DNA of 64,000 bases from JALYRV01 sp040902895. GTDB lineage: Bacteria > Acidobacteriota > Vicinamibacteria > Vicinamibacterales > SCN-69-37. The first letter of the stretch is position 1, and each line of letters begins with the position of its first letter. The stretch spans positions 62,001 to 126,000 of the forward strand of contig JBBDWL010000066.1 in assembly GCA_040902895.1 (NCBI GenBank), in the 5' to 3' direction. The notes beneath the pieces are model-generated. The model saw nothing but the letters and a program-made list of their open reading frames with translations. It was not told where the DNA came from and made no database searches. Below, one piece after another: positions 36,581 to 44,305 of this stretch. The position numbers were made by a program, and so were the translations under genes.

Positions 36581-37108
36581 ATGGCCAGTGCAATCCAGGC
36601 CCAGGTGCTCGACGCAGCGGTTGGTATCTGCCGCGAACGGGGCAGCTGGACATTCGAGCTGTCTGAGATCATTCACGCCCTCCCCGACCTCAATCCGCAG
36701 AGCGTGAGGACCCACGTCACATCGCGGTGCTGCGTGAATGCTCCCGCGAATCATGCTCACCGCTGGTCCTATTTCCGCCGCGTCGGACGTGGCAAATACG
36801 AGGTCATGCCGGCATACCGTCGCGCGGAAATCGTCCGCGCTGCTCATGTGCGCGAGGCGCAGCCGGTGTACGCCCCAAACCTGCCACTCAGGTCTCTTCT
36901 CCATGCCGTGATTACTCGGAGCGAGAAGTGGTACGTCGCTGAGGTGCTGGAGCTTCCCGTCGTCACACAGGCGCGCACGCTCGACGAGATCGTGACGAAC
37001 GTCCGCGAAGCGGTTGGTCTGCACCTCCGGGACGAGGATCGGGCGCTGCTTGGACTCGCCGACCGCGTTCGCGTGGCCGTGTCTTACGAAACCGGCATCG
37101 AGTCGTGA
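36581..37108 (+). CDS. HicB-like antitoxin with an extra N-terminal winged-helix-like domain
   Basis: 175 residues from the ATG at 36581; an upstream in-frame ATG at 36566 lies inside the promoter -10 region and is unlikely. The C-terminal part (about 100-170, 'EKWYVAEVLELPVVTQARTL' then 'LDEIVTNVREAVGLHL') is the HicB antitoxin fold. The first ~85 residues ('VLDAAVGICRERGSWTFELS', 'LNPQSVRTHVTSRCC', 'WSYFRRVGRGKYEVM') look like a separate winged-helix-type DNA-binding domain, where most HicB proteins have a C-terminal ribbon-helix-helix or HTH. It overlaps the HicA-like toxin gene as GTGA. The message is probably leaderless. Assignment of the N-terminal domain is tentative. Confidence 0.8.
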   Translation: MASAIQAQVLDAAVGICRERGSWTFELSEIIHALPDLNPQSVRTHVTSRCCVNAPANHAHRWSYFRRVGRGKYEVMPAYRRAEIVRAAHVREAQPVYAPNLPLRSLLHAVITRSEKWYVAEVLELPVVTQARTLDEIVTNVREAVGLHLRDEDRALLGLADRVRVAVSYETGIES

Positions 37109-37347
37109 CGCTGCGGCTCAGGCGTCTGAGCAGCCGTCAACTGCTGCAGGGCCTGCGCGGGCTCGGCTTCGACATCGTCAACATCGAAGGCAGTCACGCC
37201 AAACTCCGGCGCGTTTCGCCAGCGGGCAGTCAAACCCTCACCGTTCCCCTCCACGACAGCCTTCAGCCTGGCACGCTGGTCGCGATCTATCGCCAGGTGC
37301 GCCGATACGTGCCCGAAGAAGAGGCCCGGCCAATCTTCTATCGATAG
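37105..37347 (+). CDS. hicA: HicA-like mRNA interferase toxin
   Basis: 80 residues with a GTG start overlapping the antitoxin stop. The dsRBD-like HicA fold is recognisable: 'SSRQLLQGLRGLGFDIVNIE' followed by 'GSHAKLRR', with the catalytic His at about position 31, then 'LTVPLHDSLQPGTLVAIYRQ', the conserved end of HicA/YcfA proteins. HicA toxins cleave mRNA in translation-dependent fashion and are neutralised by HicB. Gene order antitoxin-toxin is the reverse of the classical hicA-hicB order but occurs in many genomes. Confidence 0.88.
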   Translation: MTLRLRRLSSRQLLQGLRGLGFDIVNIEGSHAKLRRVSPAGSQTLTVPLHDSLQPGTLVAIYRQVRRYVPEEEARPIFYR

Positions 37348-37380
37348 CTTCGGCGCCGGAACCTGCGCGGCGCTTCCAAC

Positions 37381-37402
37381 GTTTATACCTTTACGTATAA
37401 AC
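37381..37402. promoter_or_regulatory. Perfect PadR-type operator (GTTTATAC-ctttac-GTATAAAC)
   Basis: An 8-base perfect inverted repeat with a 6-base spacer, nine bases before the PadR start at 37412. It is A/T-rich and contains TATAC/GTATAA elements that could serve as the -10 box. The geometry fits autorepression by the downstream PadR protein. Confidence 0.6.
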
Positions 37403-37411
37403 TGACACGCC

Positions 37412-37753
37412 ATGAAAGACGCCCTGCCAGAACACTGGTTTCACATTCTTCTGTCGCTGGCCGGCCAGGACCTGCATGGCCTCGCCATTACCCGTGAGGT
37501 CTTCGACCGCACTGGCGGCCGGATGCACCTGTGGCCCGGGATGCTCTACGGCGCTCTCAAGCAGATGGCGGCGCTCGGCTACGTCACGGAGACTGCGGCG
37601 CCCGCCGACGCGGCCACGGGCGGCGGCAAGCCCCGGTTCTATCGCCTCACGCCGCTCGGGCGCCGGACCTGCGCCGCCGAGGCCGAACGGCTCGCCGCGA
37701 TCGTCGACACAGCCCGCGCGAAGCGGCTGCTGAAGGACGCGCGTGGCGCGTAG
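37412..37753 (+). CDS. PadR-family transcriptional regulator
   Basis: 113 residues with the PadR pattern 'HWFHILLSLAGQDLHGLAIT', 'LWPGMLYGALKQMAALGYVT', a wing 'GGGKPRFYRLTPLGRRTC' and a C-terminal helix. 'LWPGMLYGAL' replaces the common 'SLYPALHRL', a recurrent variant in PadR proteins next to ADOP permeases with the long N-terminal prefix. It overlaps the permease gene by 11 bp. A perfect palindrome at 37381-37402 is its probable binding site. Confidence 0.92.
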   Translation: MKDALPEHWFHILLSLAGQDLHGLAITREVFDRTGGRMHLWPGMLYGALKQMAALGYVTETAAPADAATGGGKPRFYRLTPLGRRTCAAEAERLAAIVDTARAKRLLKDARGA

Positions 37754-40499
37754 CCGCTTCTATCGCGCGCTGCTGCGCGCGTATCCGCGCGCGTTCCGCG
37801 CCGAGTTCGGCGCCGAGATGGAGCGCGCGTTCGTGGAATGCGCCGAGCGCGAGCGCCTGCGCAAGCCGCGTTTCGCCGCCGCGCGCGTGTCCTGGCGCGC
37901 AGTTGCCGACACGGCGCGCCATGCGGCGCAGGTCAGACTCGAAGCGCGCGGAGAGCGGCGCCGCGCCAGCCAATCGTTCGAGTGTGCGCTGTTCGGAACG
38001 GGCGTCTCGCCGCCATCTAAGGAACCTCGTATGCGGCAACTTCTGAACGACATTCGTTTCGCGGTCCGGGTCCTGCTGAAAGATCGCAGCTTCACGGCGA
38101 CGGTGCTCCTCACGCTTGCCATCTGCATCGGCGCGAATGCCGCCATCTTCGGGATCGTGCAGTCGGTGCTGCTCCGGCCGCTGCCGGTGCCGGAGGCCGA
38201 CCGCCTCGTGAACATCTTCAACAGCTACCCGAATGCGAGTGTCGCCCGCGCGTCGAACGGTGTGCCCGATTACTTCGATCGGCTGCAGGGTATGCCCAGC
38301 ATGGAAGAGGTCGCGCTTTATCGGCGCGCGGGCGCCACCGTTGGCTTCGCGGATGGTGCCGAGCGTGTGGCGGGAGTGCAGGCCACACCCTCGCTCTTGC
38401 GGATGCTGCGCGTTCGCCCAACGCTCGGGAATGTCTTCCAGGAAGCAGACGCGCAGCCGGGCAACGATTTGAAGGTCATCATCAGCCAGGGCCTCTGGCA
38501 AGCGCGCTTCGGATCACGTCCCGACATCGTCGGGCAGCAGATGCGCATCAACGGCGTGCAGCGAACGATCGTTGGCGTCATGCCCGCCGACTTTCAGTTT
38601 TTATGGGCAGACATCAATCTCTGGACCCCGCTCGCATTCACGCCGGAAGAGACATCAGACCAGCGGCGCCACAGCAACAACTTTCAGATGATCGGCCGGC
38701 TGAAGCCCGGCGCAACGGTGGAACAGGCGCGGCAGCAGCTCGATGCCATCAATGCCGCCAATGACGCGCGATTTCCTCAACTCCGGCAGGTCCTTAAGGA
38801 TGCCGGCTTCCACACGCAGGCGGTCCTACTGCAGCCCGATCTCGTGCGCGAGATTCGCCCGGTTCTGTATCTGCTGTGGGGTGGCGTGCTGTTCGTCCTG
38901 CTCATCGGCGCCGTCAATATCACGAACCTCGTGTTCGTTCGCTCGAGCGCGAGGCAGCGCGAGCTGGCCACGCGCCACGCCGTCGGCGCGGGGATCGGCC
39001 GTCTCGCGACACAACTGATCACTGAGAACATGCTGCTGGCGGCCGTCGGCGGCGTGGCCGGCGTGCTTCTGGGGCGCTGGGCTCTCACGCTCGTGCCGGC
39101 ACTGGGGCTCGACGAGATGCCGCGCGGGCATGAGATCAGCATGGAGCCGGCTACGATTGCAATCATCCTCGGGCTCGCACTGGCTGTTGGCTTTCTCATC
39201 AGTCTTGTGCCGGTGGCGCGCATCTGGCGGCTCAATCTCCATCTCGCGCTCCGCGATGAGGGGCGCGGAGGCACGGCGAGCCGTCGTTCAATGTTCGCGC
39301 GGCGCGCGCTTGCGACCGCGCAGGTTGGCTTCGCCTTTCTGCTGTTGATCGGCGCGGGTCTATTGTTCGCAAGTTTCCAGCGGGTTCTGGGTGTGGATCC
39401 CGGTTTCAGGCCCGAGCACGTAGTGTCGGGCGCCGTGAATCTGCCGCGCACCAGATACCCCGACGGCGACAGCGTGAGGTCGTTCCAGCAGCGCACGCTC
39501 GAGCGCGTTCGCGCGATTCCTGGCATCGAGCGCGCGAGCCTGATCGACACGCTCCCGTTCGGCGGCGATAGGAGCGACAGCGTGATCCTCGCCGAAGGCT
39601 ACGTGATGAAGCCTGGTGAGTCATTGATCTCACCGCTCCAGAACAACGTCGCCGATGCCTACTTTGAAACGATGGGAATCCGGCTCATCGCCGGCCGGTA
39701 CTTCGACGCGCGCGATACCGCCACGTCGCCAACGGTCATCATTGTCGACAGGAAACTCGCTCAGAGGTTCTGGCCAGGACGCGATCCGATCGGCCGCCGC
39801 ATGTTCACCCCCGGCAGCAGCCAGGAACTTACGAAGCCCGGTCCGGGTTCGCGGTGGTACACCGTGGCGGGCGTCGTCGACGATGTGAAGGTGTTCGGCG
39901 TAACCGAGGAAGACAAGCGCGTCGGTGCGTACTACTTCCCGCTGACGCAGCGGCAGGTATGGTCGTTCTCGCTCGTCGCGGGAACCGCGCTCGGTAATGA
40001 AGCCGCTGCTGCGGCCATCCGCCGCGAGCTCGCCGCCGTCGATCCCGAAGTGCCGCTCTTCGACGTCCGGATGATGAGCGAGAGGCTCGACGAGTCGCTG
40101 ATCAGTCGCCGGATGCCCATGCTGCTCGCCATCGCGTTCGGCATCGTCGCGTTGTTTTTGTCGGCGATTGGCATCTACGGCGTGCTGGCCTATCAGGTCG
40201 CGCAACGCAGACGGGAGATTGGCATTCGCATGGCGCTGGGCAGCTCGGTGCGCGCTGTATTCGGTCTGGTGCTTGTCGACGGCATGCGGATTGTCGGTGT
40301 CGGCCTCGCTCTCGGCCTGGCCGGCGCCTTTCTCACCGGCCGCTACTTCGAGTCGCAGCTGTTTGGCGTCCGCGCGCTCGATCCGATCGTCATTGCGTCA
40401 GTCGCGGTGATTCTTGCCGTGGTGTCGTTCGCCGCCGTCTCGATTCCAGCGCGGCGTGCTGCGCGCGTGAATCCGGTGATCGCGCTGGCTGGGGAGTAG
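37743..40499 (+). CDS. ADOP-family MacB/FtsX-like permease (copy 4)
   Basis: 918 residues with a GTG start overlapping the PadR gene. An N-terminal permease-prefix domain ('RFYRALLRAYPRAFRAEFGA' onward, about 1-95) is followed by 'LLNDIRFAVRVLLKDRSFTA', TM1, a periplasmic domain and three central TMs with 'SARQRELATRHAVGAGIGRL'. The second half repeats this and ends with 'QRRREIGIRMALGSSVRAVF' and three TMs. Like the other copies it has no ATPase next door. The intact frame contrasts with the frameshifted copy at 26981. Substrate unknown; control by the upstream PadR is expected. Confidence 0.93.
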   Translation: MARSRFYRALLRAYPRAFRAEFGAEMERAFVECAERERLRKPRFAAARVSWRAVADTARHAAQVRLEARGERRRASQSFECALFGTGVSPPSKEPRMRQLLNDIRFAVRVLLKDRSFTATVLLTLAICIGANAAIFGIVQSVLLRPLPVPEADRLVNIFNSYPNASVARASNGVPDYFDRLQGMPSMEEVALYRRAGATVGFADGAERVAGVQATPSLLRMLRVRPTLGNVFQEADAQPGNDLKVIISQGLWQARFGSRPDIVGQQMRINGVQRTIVGVMPADFQFLWADINLWTPLAFTPEETSDQRRHSNNFQMIGRLKPGATVEQARQQLDAINAANDARFPQLRQVLKDAGFHTQAVLLQPDLVREIRPVLYLLWGGVLFVLLIGAVNITNLVFVRSSARQRELATRHAVGAGIGRLATQLITENMLLAAVGGVAGVLLGRWALTLVPALGLDEMPRGHEISMEPATIAIILGLALAVGFLISLVPVARIWRLNLHLALRDEGRGGTASRRSMFARRALATAQVGFAFLLLIGAGLLFASFQRVLGVDPGFRPEHVVSGAVNLPRTRYPDGDSVRSFQQRTLERVRAIPGIERASLIDTLPFGGDRSDSVILAEGYVMKPGESLISPLQNNVADAYFETMGIRLIAGRYFDARDTATSPTVIIVDRKLAQRFWPGRDPIGRRMFTPGSSQELTKPGPGSRWYTVAGVVDDVKVFGVTEEDKRVGAYYFPLTQRQVWSFSLVAGTALGNEAAAAAIRRELAAVDPEVPLFDVRMMSERLDESLISRRMPMLLAIAFGIVALFLSAIGIYGVLAYQVAQRRREIGIRMALGSSVRAVFGLVLVDGMRIVGVGLALGLAGAFLTGRYFESQLFGVRALDPIVIASVAVILAVVSFAAVSIPARRAARVNPVIALAGE

Positions 40500-40514
40500 C
40501 ATGCAGAATAAGGC

Positions 40515-41168
40515 ATGCCCGTTGCCCTGATTGCGTTCGATCTCGATGGGACCATTGTCGATTCACGTCGCGATCTCGCCGACAGCGTCAACGCGCTGCT
40601 CGATGATCTTGGAGGGCAGCCCCTCTCCGAAGGCCTGATTGGCACGATGGTCGGGGACGGCGCGCGTCAGCTTGTGGACCGCGCGCTCGCGGCATCAGGT
40701 GTCGCGCATCCGCCCGCGAATGCCCTCGATCGTTTCCTCGAGCATTACGACCGGCGTCTGCTCGTTCACACCACGCCATACGACGGCATCCTCCGGATGC
40801 TCGAAGGCCTCGCCACCCGCGGCATCAAACGCGCGGTGCTGACCAACAAGCCGCAGATCGCAGCCGAGCGCGTGCTGGCGGGACTCGATCTTGCGCGCTG
40901 GTTCGACGCCGGCGTGATTGGCGCGGAGGCCGCGTACGCGCGCAAGCCTGACCCGGCCGGACTCCTGGCGCTCGCGCGGCAGTGCAACGTGAGCATCGAG
41001 CGGACGATGGTGGTGGGGGATGGCGGGCAGGATGTGGAAACGGCCCGGCGCGCCGGCGCCGCCGTGTGTGTCGCGCGCTACGGCTTTGGCTTCCCGACCG
41101 CGCAACCGCTCCTTGACGGTTCCGAGCTGCTCATCGATACGCCCGAGGCCCTGTTACTATCAGTTTGA
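40515..41168 (+). CDS. gph: Phosphoglycolate phosphatase-like HAD hydrolase
   Basis: 217 residues of the HAD superfamily, Gph type. Motif I is 'FDLDGTIVDS' (nucleophile Asp9, acid/base Asp11), motif II the Thr of 'KRAVLTNKP', motif III the Lys in 'YARKPDPAGL', and motif IV 'VVGDGGQDVETARRAG'. The helical cap (about 15-80) matches phosphoglycolate phosphatase, which removes 2-phosphoglycolate formed from DNA repair or photorespiratory side reactions. Substrate choice within this family cannot be fixed from sequence. It follows the permease by 15 bp and precedes the TonB-domain gene. Confidence 0.85.
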   Translation: MPVALIAFDLDGTIVDSRRDLADSVNALLDDLGGQPLSEGLIGTMVGDGARQLVDRALAASGVAHPPANALDRFLEHYDRRLLVHTTPYDGILRMLEGLATRGIKRAVLTNKPQIAAERVLAGLDLARWFDAGVIGAEAAYARKPDPAGLLALARQCNVSIERTMVVGDGGQDVETARRAGAAVCVARYGFGFPTAQPLLDGSELLIDTPEALLLSV

Positions 41169-41239
41169 CACTGGTATCGTTCAGGCTTGAGCTGGAACAC
41201 CGGCTCTCGCCCGGTGTCGAAGAAGGGTTGGAGGTTTAC

Positions 41240-41893
41240 ATGCGCCGGATTACGTTGGCTGCTCTCGTCCTCTTGCTCGCGGCTGTGCCCGCCGCGTTTG
41301 TTCTGGCTCAGTCGCAGGATCCCCTGATCACCTCGGCACGCCAGGCCGTCCAGCAGGGCGACCATGACGGCGCCATCTCCATGCTTCGCTTCGGACTGGC
41401 GTCGCGGCCGGGCGACGAGGCGATCAAGCAGGAGCTGGTCAACGTGTTGATGCGCAAACAGGAGGCGCTGCGCCAGCAGGTGGCAGAGCTTAGCCGCGAA
41501 ATCAGCGAGCTGCGCGGGACGGCGGCCGGCAGGTCATCGATCAGCGCGTCGGGGATCAGCGCAGGGATCAGCGCATCTCGTGTTGGCGCCGTTGGCGCCA
41601 GTGCTCCGGTTCGCGTCGGCGGCACCATCAAGACGCCGACAAGGATCGTAGACGTCAAGCCGGTATACCCTCAGGTCGCACAGTCGGCGCGCGTTCAGGG
41701 CATGGTCATCCTCGAAGCCCTGATCGACGAATTTGGAGCCGTCGCCGACGCCAAAGTACTGCGGGGTCAGCCGCTGCTCAACGAAGCGGCAATCGAGGCC
41801 GTACGCCAGTGGCGATACAGCCCGACGCTGCTGAACGGCGTGCCGGTGCCGGTGATCATGACGGTAACCGTCACGTTCACGCTGCAGGACTGA
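41240..41893 (+). CDS. Periplasmic TonB C-terminal-domain protein
   Basis: 217 residues from the ATG at 41240, which has GGAGG at 41230-41234; an earlier in-frame start at 41165 is less likely. The N-terminus 'RITLAALVLLLAAVPAAFVL' reads as a signal peptide ending near 'LAQ' rather than a long anchor. A TPR-like helix pair and a coiled-coil 'EALRQQVAELSREISELRG' follow. The TonB C-terminal domain occupies about 130-217 ('VKPVYPQVAQSARVQGMVIL', 'AIEAVRQWRYSPTLLNGVPV'). It may assist outer-membrane receptors, but no ExbB/ExbD genes lie nearby. It overlaps the convergent epimerase gene by 17 bp. Confidence 0.85.
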   Translation: MRRITLAALVLLLAAVPAAFVLAQSQDPLITSARQAVQQGDHDGAISMLRFGLASRPGDEAIKQELVNVLMRKQEALRQQVAELSREISELRGTAAGRSSISASGISAGISASRVGAVGASAPVRVGGTIKTPTRIVDVKPVYPQVAQSARVQGMVILEALIDEFGAVADAKVLRGQPLLNEAAIEAVRQWRYSPTLLNGVPVPVIMTVTVTFTLQD

Positions 41894-42782
41894 CGGCCGC
41901 GTCCATCGCGGCCTGAAGCTCTGAAAACGTCCAACGGAATCCGCTCTCGCGGGCCACGCGCGGCACGGCGCGCTGGCTCGCGAGCAGCATGTCATCCGCA
42001 ACATCTCCCAACAGAATTCGCAGCGCGAATGCCGGTGCCGGTATCACCGCCGGCCGATGCAATGCGCGTCCGAGCGCCTGCATGATGTCGCGATTGCGAG
42101 CGGGCTCGGGCGCGCACACGTTGAGCGGCCCTGCGATCGCCTGCGTATCGAGCGCCCACATCGTCATGCGCACCCAGTCGTCGCGGTGAATCCATCCCCA
42201 CCATTGCGATCCGGATCCAATCGGACCGCCTGCGCCGAGCGAGAAGGGCAGCAGCAATTTTTGAATCGCGCCGCCGTCGCGGTGCAGCACCACACCAGTG
42301 CGCAGCCGCACGACACGGCAGCCCGAGCTCTCGGCGTTGCGTGCTTCCGCCTCCCAGGCGACGCACACGCGTGCGAGAAAGCCCGTGCCGGCCGGCGACG
42401 TTTCGTCAACGATGCCTTCTGAATCGGGATAGACGCCGACGCCGGACGCACTGATCAGAACGGCCGGCTTGCGCGATGCGGCGTGCACCGCTTCGACGAG
42501 ACTGCGCGTGGCCAGCACGCGGCTGTCGAGGATGCGCTGCTTCTGCGCCGCGGTCCATCGCTTGCCGGCCATCGGCTCGCCGGCAAGATTCACGATGGCA
42601 TCGGCGCCGTCGATTTCGCGCGCCCAGGGACCGACCGTGCCGTCAGGGGTCCAGATGACGGCAGGCCTGGAGGCCGTGGCCACGCCGCGCGACAGCAAGA
42701 CGATCTCGTCGCCGCGTGCCGTGAGCGCGCGCGACAGCGCCGTGCCCAGGAATCCACTGCCGCCGGCGATAACAATCTTCAT
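41877..42782 (-). CDS. NAD-dependent epimerase/dehydratase, TIGR01777 family (YfcH-like)
   Basis: 301 residues. The N-terminal Rossmann motif 'KIVIAGGSGFLGTALSRAL' is followed by the TIGR01777 segments 'DAIVNLAGEPMAGKRWTAAQ' and 'RVLATRSLVEAVHAA', and 'LPFSLGAGGPIGSGSQWWGW' with 'IHRDDWVRM'. A C-terminal DUF1731-type domain contains 'PAFALRILLGDVADDMLLAS'. The substrate is unknown; E. coli YfcH and plant homologues belong here. It is the last gene of a long minus-strand run, 23 bp after the Mur-ligase-like gene. Confidence 0.93.
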   Translation of the reverse strand: MKIVIAGGSGFLGTALSRALTARGDEIVLLSRGVATASRPAVIWTPDGTVGPWAREIDGADAIVNLAGEPMAGKRWTAAQKQRILDSRVLATRSLVEAVHAASRKPAVLISASGVGVYPDSEGIVDETSPAGTGFLARVCVAWEAEARNAESSGCRVVRLRTGVVLHRDGGAIQKLLLPFSLGAGGPIGSGSQWWGWIHRDDWVRMTMWALDTQAIAGPLNVCAPEPARNRDIMQALGRALHRPAVIPAPAFALRILLGDVADDMLLASQRAVPRVARESGFRWTFSELQAAMDAAVSPAA

Positions 42783-42793
42783 GAGGCTTTCCG

Positions 42794-42828
42794 ATGGCCC
42801 AGCGCCTAGGGCCTAGCGCCTAGGGCCT
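42794..42828. repeat. GCGCCTAGGGCCTA repeat that ends the Mur-ligase-like gene
   Basis: Alternating GCGCCTAGGGCCTA units. Read on the minus strand they encode 'ALGARP' and the TAG stop of the Mur-ligase-like gene at 42806. Similar in style to the repeat in glnS (34886-34919). Confidence 0.6.
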
Positions 42829-44305
42829 TCTGTAACTCATCCCGCCCCGCGTCCATGCCCTGGGCGCCGACGAGCACGATGAGATCGCCGGCGTGCGTGT
42901 GCGCGGCGACATCCTTCATTGCCCCGCGCATCGTCTCGTGCCAGACCGGCTCGAGGCCGCGCTGGCGGAACGCCTCGCGCGCGGCTGCGCGTTCGTCGGG
43001 CGTGACGCGATTGAGATCGCCGGCGGTGTCGGCCGCCTCCGTGACGACCGTGCGCGAGACCCGAAGCGCCTGCGCGTGTTCCGCGAGCGAGAGCGCGTTG
43101 CGCCGGTTGATGTCGGCGCCGCGCGACCCGCGAAGCGCGCAGGCGACGACCGTTCGCTCTGCCGGAATCAGATCGGCGACTTCGAACGTGGCGTCGAAAC
43201 TTTCAGGATGTCCCGCCGTGTCGTCGAGCACGATGCGCCCGGCGATGTCGTAGCGCTCCATGCGCCGTCGCAGCGGCGCGAGCCGCGCCAGCACGTCGCG
43301 GGCATCGCCGACGCGCAGGCCGGATTGCCGCGCGAAGGCCAGCGCCAGCGCGACGTTCCTGAGATTCGCGCGGCCGAGCAGCGCGCTTCTGAGCTGCACG
43401 CCGTCAACCGTGAGAAGTGCGCCGCGATCGTCGAATATCGCGTCAGCCAGCGAGAGGATGCGTCGATCGCGCAGATTGCCCGTGCGTCGTTCGCCTTCAG
43501 GTCTCCGCTCGCCGATGGCCGTGCGGCGCAGCGACACGCCGACGTCGCGCACGTCGTCGCGCTCGCGCGCGAGCATTGCGGCTGCGCGGTTGTCGGCGTC
43601 ATAGGCGAGGATCGCCGACGGCGCAAGGTATCCGAGAAAGAGCCGCTTTGCGCCGACGTAATCCTCGTAGTTGCGGTGGAAGTCGATGTGCTCGCCCGGC
43701 CTGATCGCGGCGATCAGCCCGCCGCTGAATTGCAGGCCGTGTACGCGGTGCTGCCTGAGCGCGTGGCTTGTCACTTCCATCACGACGGTCGTCGCGCCGG
43801 CGTCGCGGATGCCGCGCATGGCGCGCTGCAGCACCATGGGAGACGGTGTCGTCATGCCACCGAGCGCGTACGACACACCGTTGAATCGCGCGCCGAGCGA
43901 ACCGATCACGGCCGTTCGGCTTCCGGCCGCGTCGAGCAGCTGCTGCAGCACGTGACTCGTGGTGGTCTTGCCGAACGTGCCGGTGAAGCCGATGACGTCG
44001 AGACCGCGCGAGGGATCGTCGAACAGACGCTGCGCGAACAGCGCCAGCGCCGTGCGAGCGGAAGGGACGATGACGGTGGGAAGGCCGGCGGGCGCGGCGT
44101 CGGTCCGTTCGATCGCGACGGCCGCGGCGCCGCGTGCAGTGGCGTCGGCAATATACCGGTGTCCATCGTCCGAGGTGCCGGGAATCGCAACGAAGAGCGA
44201 GCCGGGACGCACGTCGCGGCTGTCTTCGGTGACGTCATGAATCGGCGTGACGCGGTCGCCGCGAATATCAAACGATTCGGCGAGGGCCGCGAGCGCAACG
44301 GTCAT
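42806..44305 (-). CDS. MurE-like Mur ligase paralogue lacking the diaminopimelate signature
   Basis: 499 residues from the ATG at 44305, which overlaps the upstream sugar-dehydrogenase stop (ATGA). The three Mur domains are present: N-terminal UDP-binding-like 'DVTEDSRDVRPGSLFVAIPG', central P-loop 'GFTGTFGKTTTSH', 'MEVTSHALRQHR' and 'EHIDFHRNYEDYVGAKRLFL' with the Lys that is carbamylated in MurE. The C-terminal domain departs from MurE: the usual YAHTPD reads 'DTAGHPESFD', the DNPR motif for meso-DAP is absent, and 'GKGHE' is replaced by 'GAQGMD'. It therefore probably ligates a different substrate. It is not in a cell-wall cluster. Confidence 0.8.
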   Translation of the reverse strand: MTVALAALAESFDIRGDRVTPIHDVTEDSRDVRPGSLFVAIPGTSDDGHRYIADATARGAAAVAIERTDAAPAGLPTVIVPSARTALALFAQRLFDDPSRGLDVIGFTGTFGKTTTSHVLQQLLDAAGSRTAVIGSLGARFNGVSYALGGMTTPSPMVLQRAMRGIRDAGATTVVMEVTSHALRQHRVHGLQFSGGLIAAIRPGEHIDFHRNYEDYVGAKRLFLGYLAPSAILAYDADNRAAAMLARERDDVRDVGVSLRRTAIGERRPEGERRTGNLRDRRILSLADAIFDDRGALLTVDGVQLRSALLGRANLRNVALALAFARQSGLRVGDARDVLARLAPLRRRMERYDIAGRIVLDDTAGHPESFDATFEVADLIPAERTVVACALRGSRGADINRRNALSLAEHAQALRVSRTVVTEAADTAGDLNRVTPDERAAAREAFRQRGLEPVWHETMRGAMKDVAAHTHAGDLIVLVGAQGMDAGRDELQKALGARP

